The notes under the pieces are model-generated. The model was not told where the DNA came from, searched no databases, and saw nothing but the letters and a program-made list of their open reading frames with translations. From NCBI RefSeq assembly GCF_905171765.1, contig NC_053389.1:784244772-784308771 (forward strand): a stretch of DNA of 64,000 nucleotides, written 5' to 3'. Numbering within the stretch: position 1 is the first letter of the stretch; each line of letters opens with the position of its first letter. A program made the position numbers and the translations under genes. Positions 44,388-56,900 of this stretch are shown piece by piece. This DNA comes from Bufo bufo (Eukaryota; Chordata; Amphibia; Anura; Bufonidae).

Positions 44388-45325
44388 CAGTACAGACCAA
44401 AAGTTTGGACACACCTTCTCATTCGAAGAGTTTTCTTTATTTTCATGACTATGAAGGCATCAAAACTATGAATTAACACATGTGGAATTATATACATAAC
44501 AAACAAGTGTGAAACAACTGAAAATATGTCATATTCTAGGTTCTTCAAAGTAGCCACCTTTTGCTTTGATTACTGCTTTGCACACTCTTGGCATTCTCTT
44601 GATGAGCTTCAGGAGGTAGTCACCTGAAATGGTCTTCCAACAGTCTTGAAGGAGTTCCCAGAGATGCTTAGCACTTGTTGGCCCTTTTGCCTTCACTCTG
44701 CAGTCCAGCTCACCCCAAACCATCTCGATTGGGTTCAGGTCCGGTGACTGTGGAGGCCAGGTCATCTGGCGCAGCACCCCATCACTCTCCTACATGGTCA
44801 AATAGCCCTTACTTTTAAAGTTTTCCCAATTTTTCGGCTGACTGACTGACCTTCATTTCTTAAAGTAATGATGGCCACTCTTTTTTCTTTACTTAGCTGC
44901 TTTTTTCTTGCCATAATACAAATTCTAACAGTCTATTCAGTAGGACTATCAGCTGTGTATCCACCTGACTTCTCCTCAACGCCACTGATGGTCCCAACCC
45001 CATTTAAAGGCAAGAAATCCCACTTATTAAACCTGACAGGGCACACCTGTGAAGTGAAAACCATTTCAGGGGACTACCTCTTGAAGCTCATCAAGAGAAT
45101 GCCAAGAGTGTGCAAAGCAGTAATCAAAGCAAAAGGTGGCTACTTTGAAGAACCTAGAATATGACATATTTTCAGTTGTTTCACACTTGTTTGTTATGTA
45201 TATAATTCCACATGTGTTAATTCATAGTTTTGATGCATTCAGTGTGAATCTACAATTTTCATAGTCATGAAAATAAAGAAAACTCTTTGAATGAGAAGGT
45301 GTGTCCAAACTTTTGGTCTGTACTG
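44388..45325 (-). mobile_element. Internally deleted Tc1/mariner element with long inverted ends
   Basis: Ends cagtacagaccaaaagtttg and caaacttttggtctgtactg, each next to TA. The inverted ends exceed 200 bp and include the last codons of the transposase (AVIKAKGGYFEEPRI), which can therefore be read from both ends: minus 44529-44777 is the true C-terminus with SPDLNPIEMVWGE, while plus 45060-45164 is the mirror copy. N-terminal codons (minus, about 44915-44810) join the C-terminal part with the catalytic middle missing. Confidence 0.85.
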
Positions 45326-45366
45326 TATATATCTTCTATCTCACATCTATCTATCTAGCTAATATC

Positions 45367-46110
45367 ATAGTACATAAGGCCGAAAAAAAGACATTTGTCC
45401 ATCCAGTTCGGCCTGTTATCCTACAAGTTGATCCAGAGGAAGGCAAAAAAAAATCTGTGAAGTAGAAGCCAATTTTCCCCACTTTGGAGTCGGGAAGGAA
45501 TTTTTTATTCCCCTAATCAGGCAATCAGAATAACTCCCTGGATCAACGACCCCTCTCTAGTAGCTATAGCCTGTAATATTATTACGCTCCAGAAACACAT
45601 CCAGGCCCCTCTTGAATTCCTTTATTGTACTCCCCATCACCACCTCCTCAGGCAGAGAGTTCCATAGTCTCACTGCTCTTACCGTAAAGAATCCTCTTCT
45701 ATGTTTGTGTACAAACCTTCTTTCCTCCAGACGCAGAGGATGTCCCCTCGTCACAGTCACAGTCCTGGGGATAAATAGATGATGGGAGAGATCTCTGTAC
45801 TGACCCCTGATATATTTATACATAGTAATTAGATCTCCCCTCAGTCGTCTTTTTTCTAAAGTGAATAACCCTAATTTTGATAATCTTTCAGGGTACTGTA
45901 GTTTCCCCATTCCAGTTATTACTTTAGTTGCCCTCCTCTGGACCCTCTCCAGCTCTGCTACGTCTGCCTTGTTCACAGGAGCCCAGAACTGTACACAGTA
46001 CTCCATGTGCGGTCTGACTAATGATTTGTAAAGTGGTAGGACTATGTTCTTATCACAGGCATCTATGCCCCTTCTGATGCAACCCATTATCTTATTGCCC
46101 TTGGCAGCAG
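45367..46110 (-). mobile_element. 5'-truncated CR1-like LINE
   Basis: Minus-strand 3' end with a 177-codon ORF fragment (45557-46087) encoding IVLPLYKSLVRPHMEYC, RRATKVITGM, LEKRRLRGDLI and VRLWNSLPEEVV, the conserved C-terminal reverse-transcriptase region of CR1-group LINEs. About 190 bp of 3' UTR follows. It lies in TATC repeats. Confidence 0.85.
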
Positions 46111-46129
46111 CTGCCTGACACTGGTTTTT

Positions 46130-46350
46130 GCAGTATCTATATATCTAATATCTATCTATATATCTATCTTCTATCTCATATCTATCTATCTACAGTATCT
46201 AATATCTATCTATTTATCTAATATCATATCTATATATTATCTCATATCTATCTATCTCTATCTATCTATCTATCTATCTCTATCTATCTATCTAATATCT
46301 ATCTATCTATCTATACCTAATATCAATCTATCTATCTCATATCTATCTCT
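46130..46350 (+). repeat. TATC microsatellite
   Basis: Interrupted 'tatctatctaatatc' and 'tatctatctc' runs flanking the CR1 fragment. A shorter run recurs at 47505-47565. Confidence 0.85.
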
Positions 46351-46884
46351 ATCTCATGTCACTGAAAAAATATTTACAAATCCAATACAAAAAAAAAATC
46401 AAACCACTGTAGGGAGTTGTCCAAGCTGGTTCAGTGATGATAGAGAAACCAGTCACCATGAAATGTGCAGTCTGTAGGCTGAATGTTATAGAGCAGAAGG
46501 AGCTGAGCAGACTGATGTATACTGTAGTCATGTAGTCAGTGATTGAGAGCTTCCATGTATAAATGTGTATACATAGCGAGCTGTCAATCACTGGTGAGAC
46601 CGCCCACTTGGCTACTGAGCTCAAAAGTAGCAGAGATTTTCATGGATAAATTGTTTTATTGAATCTTTCCCCATAAAACTATATAGCACTCTGCTCAGCT
46701 CCTCCTGCTCTATAACATGCTCCATGGTGACAGGCTCAATTTAAAGATAATTAAGAGACTCTTCTACCTTGGAAACCCCAACTACACTACAGAAATCAGT
46801 CAATACTTTACAATACTCCGGTTTTCAGTATGTCATTTCCATCGTTATCCTCACTCGCAGTCCCCTGCTATTTGCCATGTATTC
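46351..46884. other. No recognisable gene
   Basis: Sequence without supported exons. A weak inverted relation between 46410-46600 and 46680-46740 (phrases about 'accatgaaatg' and 'ctctgctc') may be an old MITE. Confidence 0.35.
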
Positions 46885-47045
46885 AGAGGACTCCTGAGCG
46901 CACACACATAATGGAGAGGACTCCTGAGCGCACACACATAATGGAGAGGACTCCTGAGCGCACACACATAATGGAGAGGACTCCTGAGCGCACACACATA
47001 ATGGAGAGGACTCCTGAGCGCACACACATAATGGAGAGGACTCCA
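46885..47045 (+). repeat. 30-bp minisatellite, about five copies
   Basis: Identical head-to-tail 30-bp units containing 'actcctgagcgcacacacat' and 'aatggagagg'. There are no unique spacers, so it is not CRISPR-like. Confidence 0.92.
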
Positions 47046-47804
47046 GGACTCATTCCCAGCATGCGCTGCACTGACCGTCTGAGTATAAACATGCACATTA
47101 TAGATGGGAAATCAGCGTCCTTTAAACCATAGACTGATTACTGTGGTCTAGTTGGTGTTTCTAAGTTGACAGGGCTTTTTAACTACTAAGATATTAATTG
47201 GAGTCATCGGTCCTTGTCAACTGCAGAGGGTAGAAAGTTCCTTAAAGGAGTTGTCCATTTTGTTTAAAAAATAAAATAAAAATTATAATCCCCGTCATTT
47301 CCAGTCTTCCCAACTGGGCATTATTTCTCGACTGCAACATTGACGAGCCATATACCTCACGTCTCAGCTACAGGATCTGATAAGACTGCCAAAATCACTA
47401 GTTCATGGTGAGCTCAAGATGTGCCCGGCAACGCTCTAAAACTTTATACCACAATCACATCCAGGAAAATATCCCGGGCACAATCTGGAGAGCTATCTGT
47501 CTGTCTATCTATCTGTCTGTCTATCTATCTAATTTTTATCTATGTAATATCTATCTATCACATGGAGAGCTACTTTCTCCCAGAAAACATCCTTCCATGT
47601 ACCTTATGTGGCACCTGAGCCCAAAGTGCATTGAGAGGGCACCATTCATGGGGAGGGGCCAGTTCAAAACGGTGGAGTCTGAAAAGTGGGTGGGTAAATA
47701 GACAACCTCATATCTTCTGGGAGCCAACCTTCACAACTTGTCAGGTCTGAGTTTACATCTACCCGAGTCAACTATGTTCCTTCACTTTCCTGGTCTTTTT
47801 ACAG
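47046..47804 (+). other. Upstream of the transmembrane exon
   Basis: No convincing earlier exon or promoter is seen. Contains one end of a TTAAAGG-type element (about 47236) and a short TATC run at 47505-47565. The 5' exon and start codon of lectin copy 2 must lie here or further upstream but were not identified. Confidence 0.4.
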
Positions 47805-47912
47805 GAGATATGTGGTCATACATCAAGGAAAGACCTGTGATCATCACATATGGACTGCTGGCACTTTCATTTATCCTGGTTATTGTCCTCTTCGCAACTG
47901 TCCACTCTCAGA
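47805..47912 (+). CDS. Lectin copy 2, transmembrane exon
   Basis: A 108-bp exon after tttttacag and before gttagt. It encodes a positively charged juxtamembrane segment (IKERP) and about 20 hydrophobic residues, ending VHSQ. Phase fits the stalk exon 8.4 kb downstream. No equivalent is in the window for copy 1. Confidence 0.78.
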
Positions 47913-50900
47913 GTTAGTAATTCTTGTTCATACATTATCTGCAAGGTGATTCTGTGGAGCAATGTAACTGTGCTAATAAATATGATAAAAACTTAATAAA
48001 AATGTTTTTGTAAAACAAAACTAAACCACCTCCCCCAAATTGCATTTTATTCGGTAAAAGTCTTTATTATGGACAAAAAGAATACCATAAAAACCTATGA
48101 AAATTTTGTAGCTTCGCATCTGAAATGACCGTCCTATAAAATTATGTCATTTAAGCTACAGGCACACGACCATTGTGTGTTTTGCGGTCCGCAAATTGCG
48201 GATCCGCAAAACACGGATACAGGCTGTGTGTGTACCGCATTTTGTAGATCAGCCGGACGCCCTTTGTTAAAAATGCCCCAAAACGTTCAAGAATAGGACA
48301 TGTTCTATTGTTTTTGTGGGGCCTCGGAATGGACATATGGATGCATGCAGCATACGGTTTTGTGGCCCCATTGAAATGCATTGGTCCGCATACGATCCGC
48401 CAAAGTGCGTATCAGATGCGAACCAAAAATATGGTCTTGTGAATGCCCCCTTAACCTGTGTGGTGGACGGCATAAAATAAAAATACAATGCCAAAACTAC
48501 TGTTTTCTGTTCATCCCAGCTCTCAAAAACATGGAATAAATCGCGAACAAAAAGTTGCACAGTTCCATTGATTGTAAAAATAAAAAAGTTGCCACTTTTA
48601 GAATATGGCAGCACTTTTAAAACAGTAAATTTTTTGTAGTAAAGTGGTAAAACATATAAAAAAAACTATATTAATAACGGCTCTCCATAATCGTAATTAA
48701 AAAAAAAAATTACAGTTGACGTCAATTATAATAAACAGTGAAGATTGTGGAATTTTATTTTTTTCATTCTGCCTTCCATAAAATGGATTTTAAAAAAGTA
48801 ATCAAAAAGACCTATGTACTCCAAAATGGCACCAATGAAAACTACAACTTGTCCCCCCCACCCAAAAAAAACAGCTCCCTCGACGTCAAAAAATGTTGCA
48901 GCGCTCAGAATATGATAATAAATATTAATGTAATAAAATAAATTTTTTAAAAGGGCATTTATTGTTCAAAACTAGTAAAGCATAAAAAATACATAAATAT
49001 GATATTGCCGGAATCGTACTGAGCAAATCGAGTTGCTGTATCCGAACCCGATTCTATTAAAAACTACGTTAAGAATATGGCCCCCGTCCCTACTGTAAAA
49101 TTGATAGCCTCTAGGGAGGTCTTTCCGAAGTTTCAGCAAATATGGCGAGACTTACTTCATCTCGTGTCAGTTCGCTTGACGGTGGTATTGGTTATCCGCC
49201 GTCCGACCCCTAACCAGAACCCCGCTCTATTCACTCCAACCCCATGTCCCAACCTCCCCCATACCTCTTTCAACATGCCCCAAAATGACACACGGACACC
49301 AGGCTTGGAATAAATCGGCCACAGCAGCCGTCTTTTATTAACATATAAACATAACAAATAATAAATAACAATTCCCCCCCCCCCCCCGAGGGGAAGTCCT
49401 TGAAGCCCCCAAACAACCGCAAATACTCCAGTGGGTGAGCCATCTTGCTTCCAGCCGTTGTCCTCCAGCTCAGAAGCACCACTGAATGGCCCCTTTTAAA
49501 TCCGTCACCACTGGGAGTCCAGCCCCAACCATGGAGCCCTCCCAGCATCCTCCTCTGTAAATATGACCAACTTCAAGGACCTCCCCCCCGCCACCAACGC
49601 ACAGACTTGACCACCTTAAGTCTGCGCGTTCCTCCACAAACGCAAGGCTACTTCAATCCCTTCCTGGATTGCAAGGCTCCACATGTCCAAGCCGACCGCA
49701 TTCAAATGCACACCGTCTGCCCGCCAGAACCCCCCTACCCCCTTTTCAAGCTCCAAATGCCTCACCGCCACCGCACCATTCCTGGCCATGAACCGACCCA
49801 TTGCCCGGTTCACCTTAACCCGTGCCCTATTGACACCTACCACTGAACGATATCGGACCAAACCGTCACCATCTGCGGGAACAAGGCCCACAACCGCAGC
49901 AAGTCAAACTTCATCCCTTGCAACAACTCGCGGAACGGCCGCGCCACCAGGTCATTATCTCCCACGTGCAGAACTAAGACCTCGGGTGCCCTGTCTTGCC
50001 TTACGAACCTATGCACCTCCGGCAACACCCCAGCCCAAACCATACCTCTTCGCCCTAGCCATCTCACCACCGCCACGGACCTCGAGAACCCCAGTTGCTG
50101 ACCGTCCGGCCGAACCGCTGCCCGGACAGCCCCCCAAAAGACATAAGAATGTCCGAGGATCCAAACCAGGGCCGGCACTGCATCTGTAACGAAAACAAAC
50201 CCAAAGACAAACAATAATGACATTGCATAACACCAACCATCTATCCTACCCCATCCCCCGCCGGCCGTTCCTTTACAGACTATGCAACCGAATGTACTAT
50301 CTAAACCGCACAGACTCCCACCGCCCAATCCTTTTTATAATCTCGTCGCTCAACCCCCACCTAGCCGCCTCCGTTGCCGCTCCAATTCTAAAAGAATGAC
50401 TCGAGTACCCCTCAGGCCCCAAGCCCAACCTAACCAGACATTTTGAAAAAACCGCCGCAAACTGAAAACGCGACAAAAAGGAATCATCCTCATGCACCAG
50501 CAACGGCAACATCCCACTCCTCTTATCCCCCCAGTAATCCCTTAGACTCCCCACCGGGCACATGGCGCAATCCGGGACCTCAAACAATACTACTCTCCGC
50601 CCTCGACCTTCCGCATCCGTTTTGGACCGGCGAATAACGAACTCCAGCCTGTCTTGGAACAGCTCCACATCCGCTCTCTGCAACCCCCCAGCCTTCCGCA
50701 CTGACGGACTCACCAACTCCCCCACCCTTAACGCCCCAAAAAACGCCAAGGAAAACGCCAACCGGAACAACCGAACCTCTGAGGCGGAAAAACACACCAC
50801 CCCCAGCTGCTCCCCCAATTTCAACAGCAACCCGAAGGGCACCGGTCTCCTATTATCCCCCCCCCGTACACTCCCTTCGCCACCCCTTCAATGCCCGCAT

Positions 50901-53900
50901 TACCAAAAATGATTTAGTCACATCCGGCCGCTGCCTACACTTAAAACCGAATGCCAATCCGGCCATGCAACTATTCATTTTCGCCACCAACCACCCCTCT
51001 TCTCTACAGTGCCCCACAAACAACAACATCGGGACTTCTAACTCCCCTTCCCCCACCCCCAACTTACTGCACCAATCCTCCCAGTACTGCCACGATCTCT
51101 GGTACAACTCCCACGTCCTAGGTGCCAGCGACGCCTGAATAAGACTTGCTACCGTTCTTCCAGTACCTCCCATAGACAACTCGGGCATTCCCTCCCAAAC
51201 TCCTCCGCGTCTGGAGCCAACTGCCGGAAACGGTCCCACTGTGAACGAGAAAGAGCGTCAGCTATGCCGTTATCCACTCCCGGCACATGCACCGCCACCA
51301 CCCATGCATTGATCAACAGACACTCCAACACCAACCGTTGTAACAACCTCACCACCAACTCCGACGAAGCAGACAACCCATTTATCGCTTGCACCACCCC
51401 TAGGTTATCACAGTGGAACCGAACCTTCCTATCTCAGAACGTGTCACCCCACAACACTACCGCCACTACAATTGGGAACAGCTCCAACAAAGCCACGTTC
51501 TTCACCCAGCCTCGCTCCACCCAACTGTCAGGCCACCGACCCGCACACCACTGCCCCCGGCAATAGACCCCAAAGCCCATACTGCCCGCTGCATCCGAAA
51601 ACAACTCAAAATCGAAAGAATTCACCACATCACCCATAAACAACGAGCGACCGTTATAACGTTCCAGAAAAGAACTCCACACCCTCAAGTCCGCTCTCAA
51701 CTCCTTACCAAAACGCACATAATGATGTGGCGAAACCACCCCCCCCCCGTCGCCATAGCCAATCTCCTACAGAACACCCTCCCCATAGGCATGATCCGGC
51801 AAGCAAAATTGAGCTTTCCGAGCAGCGACTGAAGCTCCCGCAACTGTAGTTTTTTCAAACGAGACGCCCTCGCCACCTCCCCCTTCAAATCCTCTAACTT
51901 ATCCAAGGGCAACCTACACTCCAACCTAACCGAGTCAATCACTATCCCTAAAAAACTCAATTCCTTAACCGGCCCTACCGTCTTGTCCGTAGCCAACGGG
52001 ACCCCAAAAACCCCAAACAACGACTCCAAGGTATGCAACAATAAGGCGCACACCCTTGAACCCGACGGACCAATACACCAGAAATCGTCCAGGTAATGAA
52101 TGATAGATTCACACCCAGACGAGTCCGCCACCGCCCATTCTAAAAATGAGCTAAACGCCTCGAAATACGCACAGGACAGGGAGCAGCCCATAGGCAGGCA
52201 CCTGTCCACAAAAAACTCCCCCCCCCAATAACATCCCAACAAGTGTAAACAGTCTGGGTGTACCGGCAGCAACCGAAACGCCGCCTCAATGTCAGTTTTT
52301 GCTAACAGCGCCCCCCTCCCAAACTTCTTAACCCACTGCACTGCCGCATCAAACGAGGTATAGACCACCGAACACAAGGCGGGGTCTATACCGTCGTTGA
52401 CCGACGAACCTTTCGGAAAAGACAGATGATGAATAAGCCGAAACTTATTCATCTCCTTCTTCGGAACCACCCCTAATGGTGACACCCGTAAATTCGGCAA
52501 CGGTGGAGCCGAAAAGGGGCCCGCCATCCTGCCTAAACTGACCTCCTTGCCCAGTTTCTCAGCCACCACCTCCGGATGCTCCAACGCTGACCTCAAATTT
52601 TTCTTAACCAAAACCCCTTCACCCTGAACAAACGGGATCCGAAAACCAACTGAAAACCCTTCCCACAACAAAGCCGCCGCCTCCCTATCCGGATACCTGT
52701 CTAGAAACGGGCCCATCCTTCCCAGACGTACCGGCGTCTCCCCCTTTGCTATTAAAATCCCCCCCTCTCTGTCTGTTCCCCCTAAAGCACCTCGCTGCAC
52801 CGTGAGCCCCCCCACACACTGAGCACTCGTGCTTGAATTTGCACTTTGCTCCGAATTTACATGTTCCATTATTGAATGCGAAACATAGCCCCTTTGCTGA
52901 CGCTGACGCAACATTAGACTGCCCACTACCTCCTGCCTCCCCCCGAAAGGACTGACCCTGTCTCACCGGAGCAGTAACCTTCAACCACAAAGCTATATCT
53001 TTGTGATCCCACCTAATCTCAGGCCGCACCGCCTTCCGCTGCCGGAACTGTTCATCGTACCGCAGCCACGCTATACCCCCATACACCCTATATGCCTCCC
53101 CAACTGCATCCAGATAACAGAACAACGCCGAACAGCACTCCGGCGCCTTCTCCCCAATTACGCTCGCTAATATCGCGAACGCCTGCAACCAGTTTGCAAA
53201 CGTCCGCGGTATTAGGCGATACCTCCGCTTCTCTTCCTCCTCCTTCTTACCCTCATCCCGTCTCACCCTATCCAAGTTAAATTTGTCTAGGGGAAGCAAA
53301 GAAAAAATCTCTACATACTCCCCCCTCCAAATCTTCTCCCTCACCTCCTGCTTCAAATGAGCCCCCAATGGGCCCTCAAAGCACACATAAACCTCTCCCC
53401 TTGCCCTATCGTCTAACCGCACCGTCTCCGCCTCCACCGCACCCCCCGCCTGCGTCTGCACCGACGACATTGCAGACCCTCCACTCACACTGGCCCCCCC
53501 AACCGCGCTCGCGCCCCCAGAGGGCCCAGACACCCCCCACGCTGGTAACGGAGACGCCCCCCCCATACCCCATCCCGCAAGCAAACCTGCCAGCCCCCCC
53601 AACAACTGGCCTAAACCCCTGCTAACATCTACTGGGGACCCCCCAACACCCCCAGCCCCCCCAACAAACTGTGCTAACGTTCCCCAAGAGGCCTCACCTG
53701 GCTGCCTGGGTGCTGTGTCCCCACCAGCCGACAATCCGGACTCCAGCTGATCTCTCCTCTGCGTTGCCGCCTCATCTGCAAGTCCCCTAGCCAGGCTCAG
53801 GCTAGAGACGTTAGACCCTCCATCTTCTTGAGCTGCGATGGAGTGGGCGGGGCTTCCTCTTCCTTGTGCAGGCCTCACCGATGACAGGGGCCTGCTGCCA

Positions 53901-56900
53901 GACACCGGAACAACTGCAGCAGCCCCGCTCCTCCCGCTGACCTGACCATGCCGAGGGGTCTCAACCTCCGCTCCAGTGGTGACAACCCCCGCAACTGGTC
54001 CTTCACCCACGACGTCCACCGCCGCAGAACGAGGTGACCGGGCCCGGCCACCTCGCAGGCTCCGCCTACTATTCGGATTCCTCCCACGCCGGGGAGTGCT
54101 GGAGGAAGCGTTCCCCGCCGACCCCCGGTGTGAAGGGTCCCTGGAGGGGCTCCGCTTGCGGCGCTGAGCCTTGGGAGGGGGCTGGGCAGACTGAGAAGCC
54201 TGCGGGCTATAGCGCGCCGGCGGCCTGGCCCGCCGCGGCCGGATTAACACTGGCTGAGGCCCAGCTGGAGCCTCAGCCGCCCCCTGGAGCATCTGCTGTA
54301 CCTGCGCCTGGATCCAGTCGGCGCCGCAGACCTCCGCTGCTGCCCTCAGACGAGCAATGGTTTCCTCTAGCTGCTCCATCTCGGTTACCAGCCACACAGT
54401 AAGGTACCAGCTCTTTTCTAGATCCTGACAAAATGGCCCCCGGTCTCCCCTCAGCTACTCTATTTAACCCCTTGGCCACACCTCCACGCTTAAACCAACC
54501 AATCCCCCCACTTTCCACAATTCCTCCTCCCATCCCCTCTAACTCCACCTAACCTACACACTGGGGTCTCCCTAAACCAAACCCCCGTCATGATGCCCTC
54601 CCCTAAGGCTGCGCCCCCAGTCCGGCCATGACTTATTCGCATAAATTACTGTATCAAAATAAAAGCTGAAATCGGCTTCATTAATGAGGCGCAAAGCCGA
54701 GTTTCGCTTAATATTTTGATGTTTTTTCATTTTCCTACGAATAAAAGTTTATCATTTAAGCTATGGACATAGAAAATGAATCCCATGAAAAACAAGCCCA
54801 CCTACTGCTACAAAGACTGAAAAATACTAAAGTTACGGCTTTTGGAGTGCAACAAAGAAAAAGTTGCTTTGTCCTAAATGTCCAATATAGGCCAGTCCTA
54901 AAGGGGTTAAAGAGCCTTGAAACATGACCCATTTTATCAATCAACACACCCATCTTGAGAGGAAGTCAGAAAACTTCCTTTCATCCAGCAAGTTTCTTCT
55001 GTTGTCAGGCGGCTTCGCTCCCATTCAGAAATGACTCCTTGTCTTGTAAACACAGGAAGGACATTTGGTGGCTGAAGATTGCTGGCCAGAAGGGACACAT
55101 AGTCTTGCGTAGTCATTGTAAGAGTAAGACAACAGGGTGCGACCATGTATATTAACCGGCTGGAACCAAATTGTTGATTCAATGCTCATTGTTTAAAAGG
55201 CATCTGTCAGTCGATTTGTACCTAGGAACCTGTGCGCTTGGCATCTGAAGGCATCTGTGTTGGTCCCATGTTCCTATGTGCCCGCATTCATTGCTGAGGA
55301 AAATTATGTTTTAATATATGCAAATGAGCAGGGATGCACCTAGCCTGAGGCGAAAACTGAAACAGCACCCTTCCCCCCAATGCCAATTGTTTAACCTAAC
55401 CCCTTTGCCACAATGAAAGTGCTCGTTGCCCATGGCCCTTCCGCTGCCCCTACCTGGTGCTGCCTGAGGCGATAGCCTCATCTTGCCTCATTGGTGGTGC
55501 ACCCCTGCAAATGAGCCTCTTTGAGCAACGGGGTGTTGCTGTTACATCTAGAGGCTCTGCTCTCTCTGCAACTGCCGCACCCTCTCCACTTTGATTGACA
55601 GGGCCGGACAGTAAAAACATCATCATGCCTGGCCCAATCAAAGTGGAGAGGGCGTGGCAGCTGCAGAGAGAGCAGAGCCTCTAGATGTAACGACAATTGA
55701 AAAACGGTTGACAGATGCCCTTTAAAGGGTTTTCCAGAACTTAGACATTGATGGCCTTTTCTCAGGACAGGTCATTAATATTCAGATTGGTAGGGGTCCG
55801 ACTCTGAATTTGTGGGCAGTTGCTGGCAGAAGAAACAATGCAGTGGATAGAAGGCACCGTCCACTGTGTAGTTTCCGCTGCTGGCGTACTGCGGGTCAAC
55901 TACAATTCACTTGAATGGGATCTGAGCTGCAGTACCCGGCACGGCCACTACACAGAGGATGGAACCTTGTGCTTCCGGCTCCGTCCACTGTATAGTGTGA
56001 GAAGGCATCAGAGCTCACAGTAGCGCCCACTGAAGTAAATGGTGCTGAGCTGTGATACCAAGCATAGCCACTGTACAGTGTACGGCGCTGTACTTGGTGA
56101 GCTGAGATAAGGCCATGCCGCTACTGCAAGCTCCTGTGCCTTCTCAAACAGCTGATCGGTCAGATTCCCCACCAGATACTGATGACCTATCCTGATACTG
56201 ATGACATTATTTGCAGTCACACCTTCATGATAATTTACCACTAACGGGCGAGAAACATTTTTGAAGCATGAAGCCTAATGACTGTCAGGAGCCACAAGTA
56301 TAACAATATTTTAATGAATTAATCTTTCCTCTTAGATTTCACACCAGAAAGGAAAGAGTTGGCGAGCAAGGATGACATTCTCGGCCTGAACATCACTGGT
56401 AAGACGTCATGATGCCCTCTTTTGATAATGCAGTAGGTTATTTTCTTAAAGGGAATGTATTGCCTCAACTTTTTTATTAACTAAAATGATAAAACACAGA
56501 AAAGGCGGTATCTTACACTGCACAGAAGTGAAGCCCAAGAGGATGGTTTTGCGACATTGTGTGACTTTCTTCTCAACACTGGGGGGAGGTCAGTGTGAGA
56601 AACTAAAGGAGCATTTAGATGCACCAATAATCGTCCTGCTTATCAGGACCTACCAGGTCCTACGAATGGTCATTCCCAATCATCTGGCCGTCTAAATGTT
56701 CCGCTGATCCCCGGATGAACGAGCGAAATGCTCGTTCATCGGGTGATCCTGTCGCTCGTGCAGGCACCACTGATCATGGCTTCTGAGTGGTTGGTTGTGC
56801 TGTCAATCGGCTGCTCAGTCGGCCCTTCTAAATCTACCCTAAGAATCCTTTTAGATGGCCTGATACGGGGCCCATACCAGGGGCTGATCATTGAATATAA

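Larger units (their letters stand above)
49190..54600 (-). mobile_element. Ngaro-type tyrosine-recombinase retrotransposon
   Basis: Minus-strand element with gag-like ORF1 (54397-52685), reverse transcriptase, RNase H, tyrosine recombinase and an SGNH-hydrolase-like ORF, an order known for vertebrate Ngaro elements. Limits are approximate because the split direct repeats expected at the ends were not resolved. It occupies most of the first visible intron of lectin copy 2, antisense to the gene. Confidence 0.8.

Noticed and set aside
46825..47132. CRISPR-like regular 30-bp repeats and ORFs across them
   Set aside because: Units are directly adjacent with no spacers, and the DNA is vertebrate; it is a minisatellite.
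47405..47701. ORF starting ATG upstream of the transmembrane exon as first lectin exon
   Set aside because: No donor site in the required phase was convincing and it runs through a TATC microsatellite.
53092..54402. Proline-rich plus-strand ORFs
   Set aside because: Antisense shadows of the GC-rich Ngaro ORF1.
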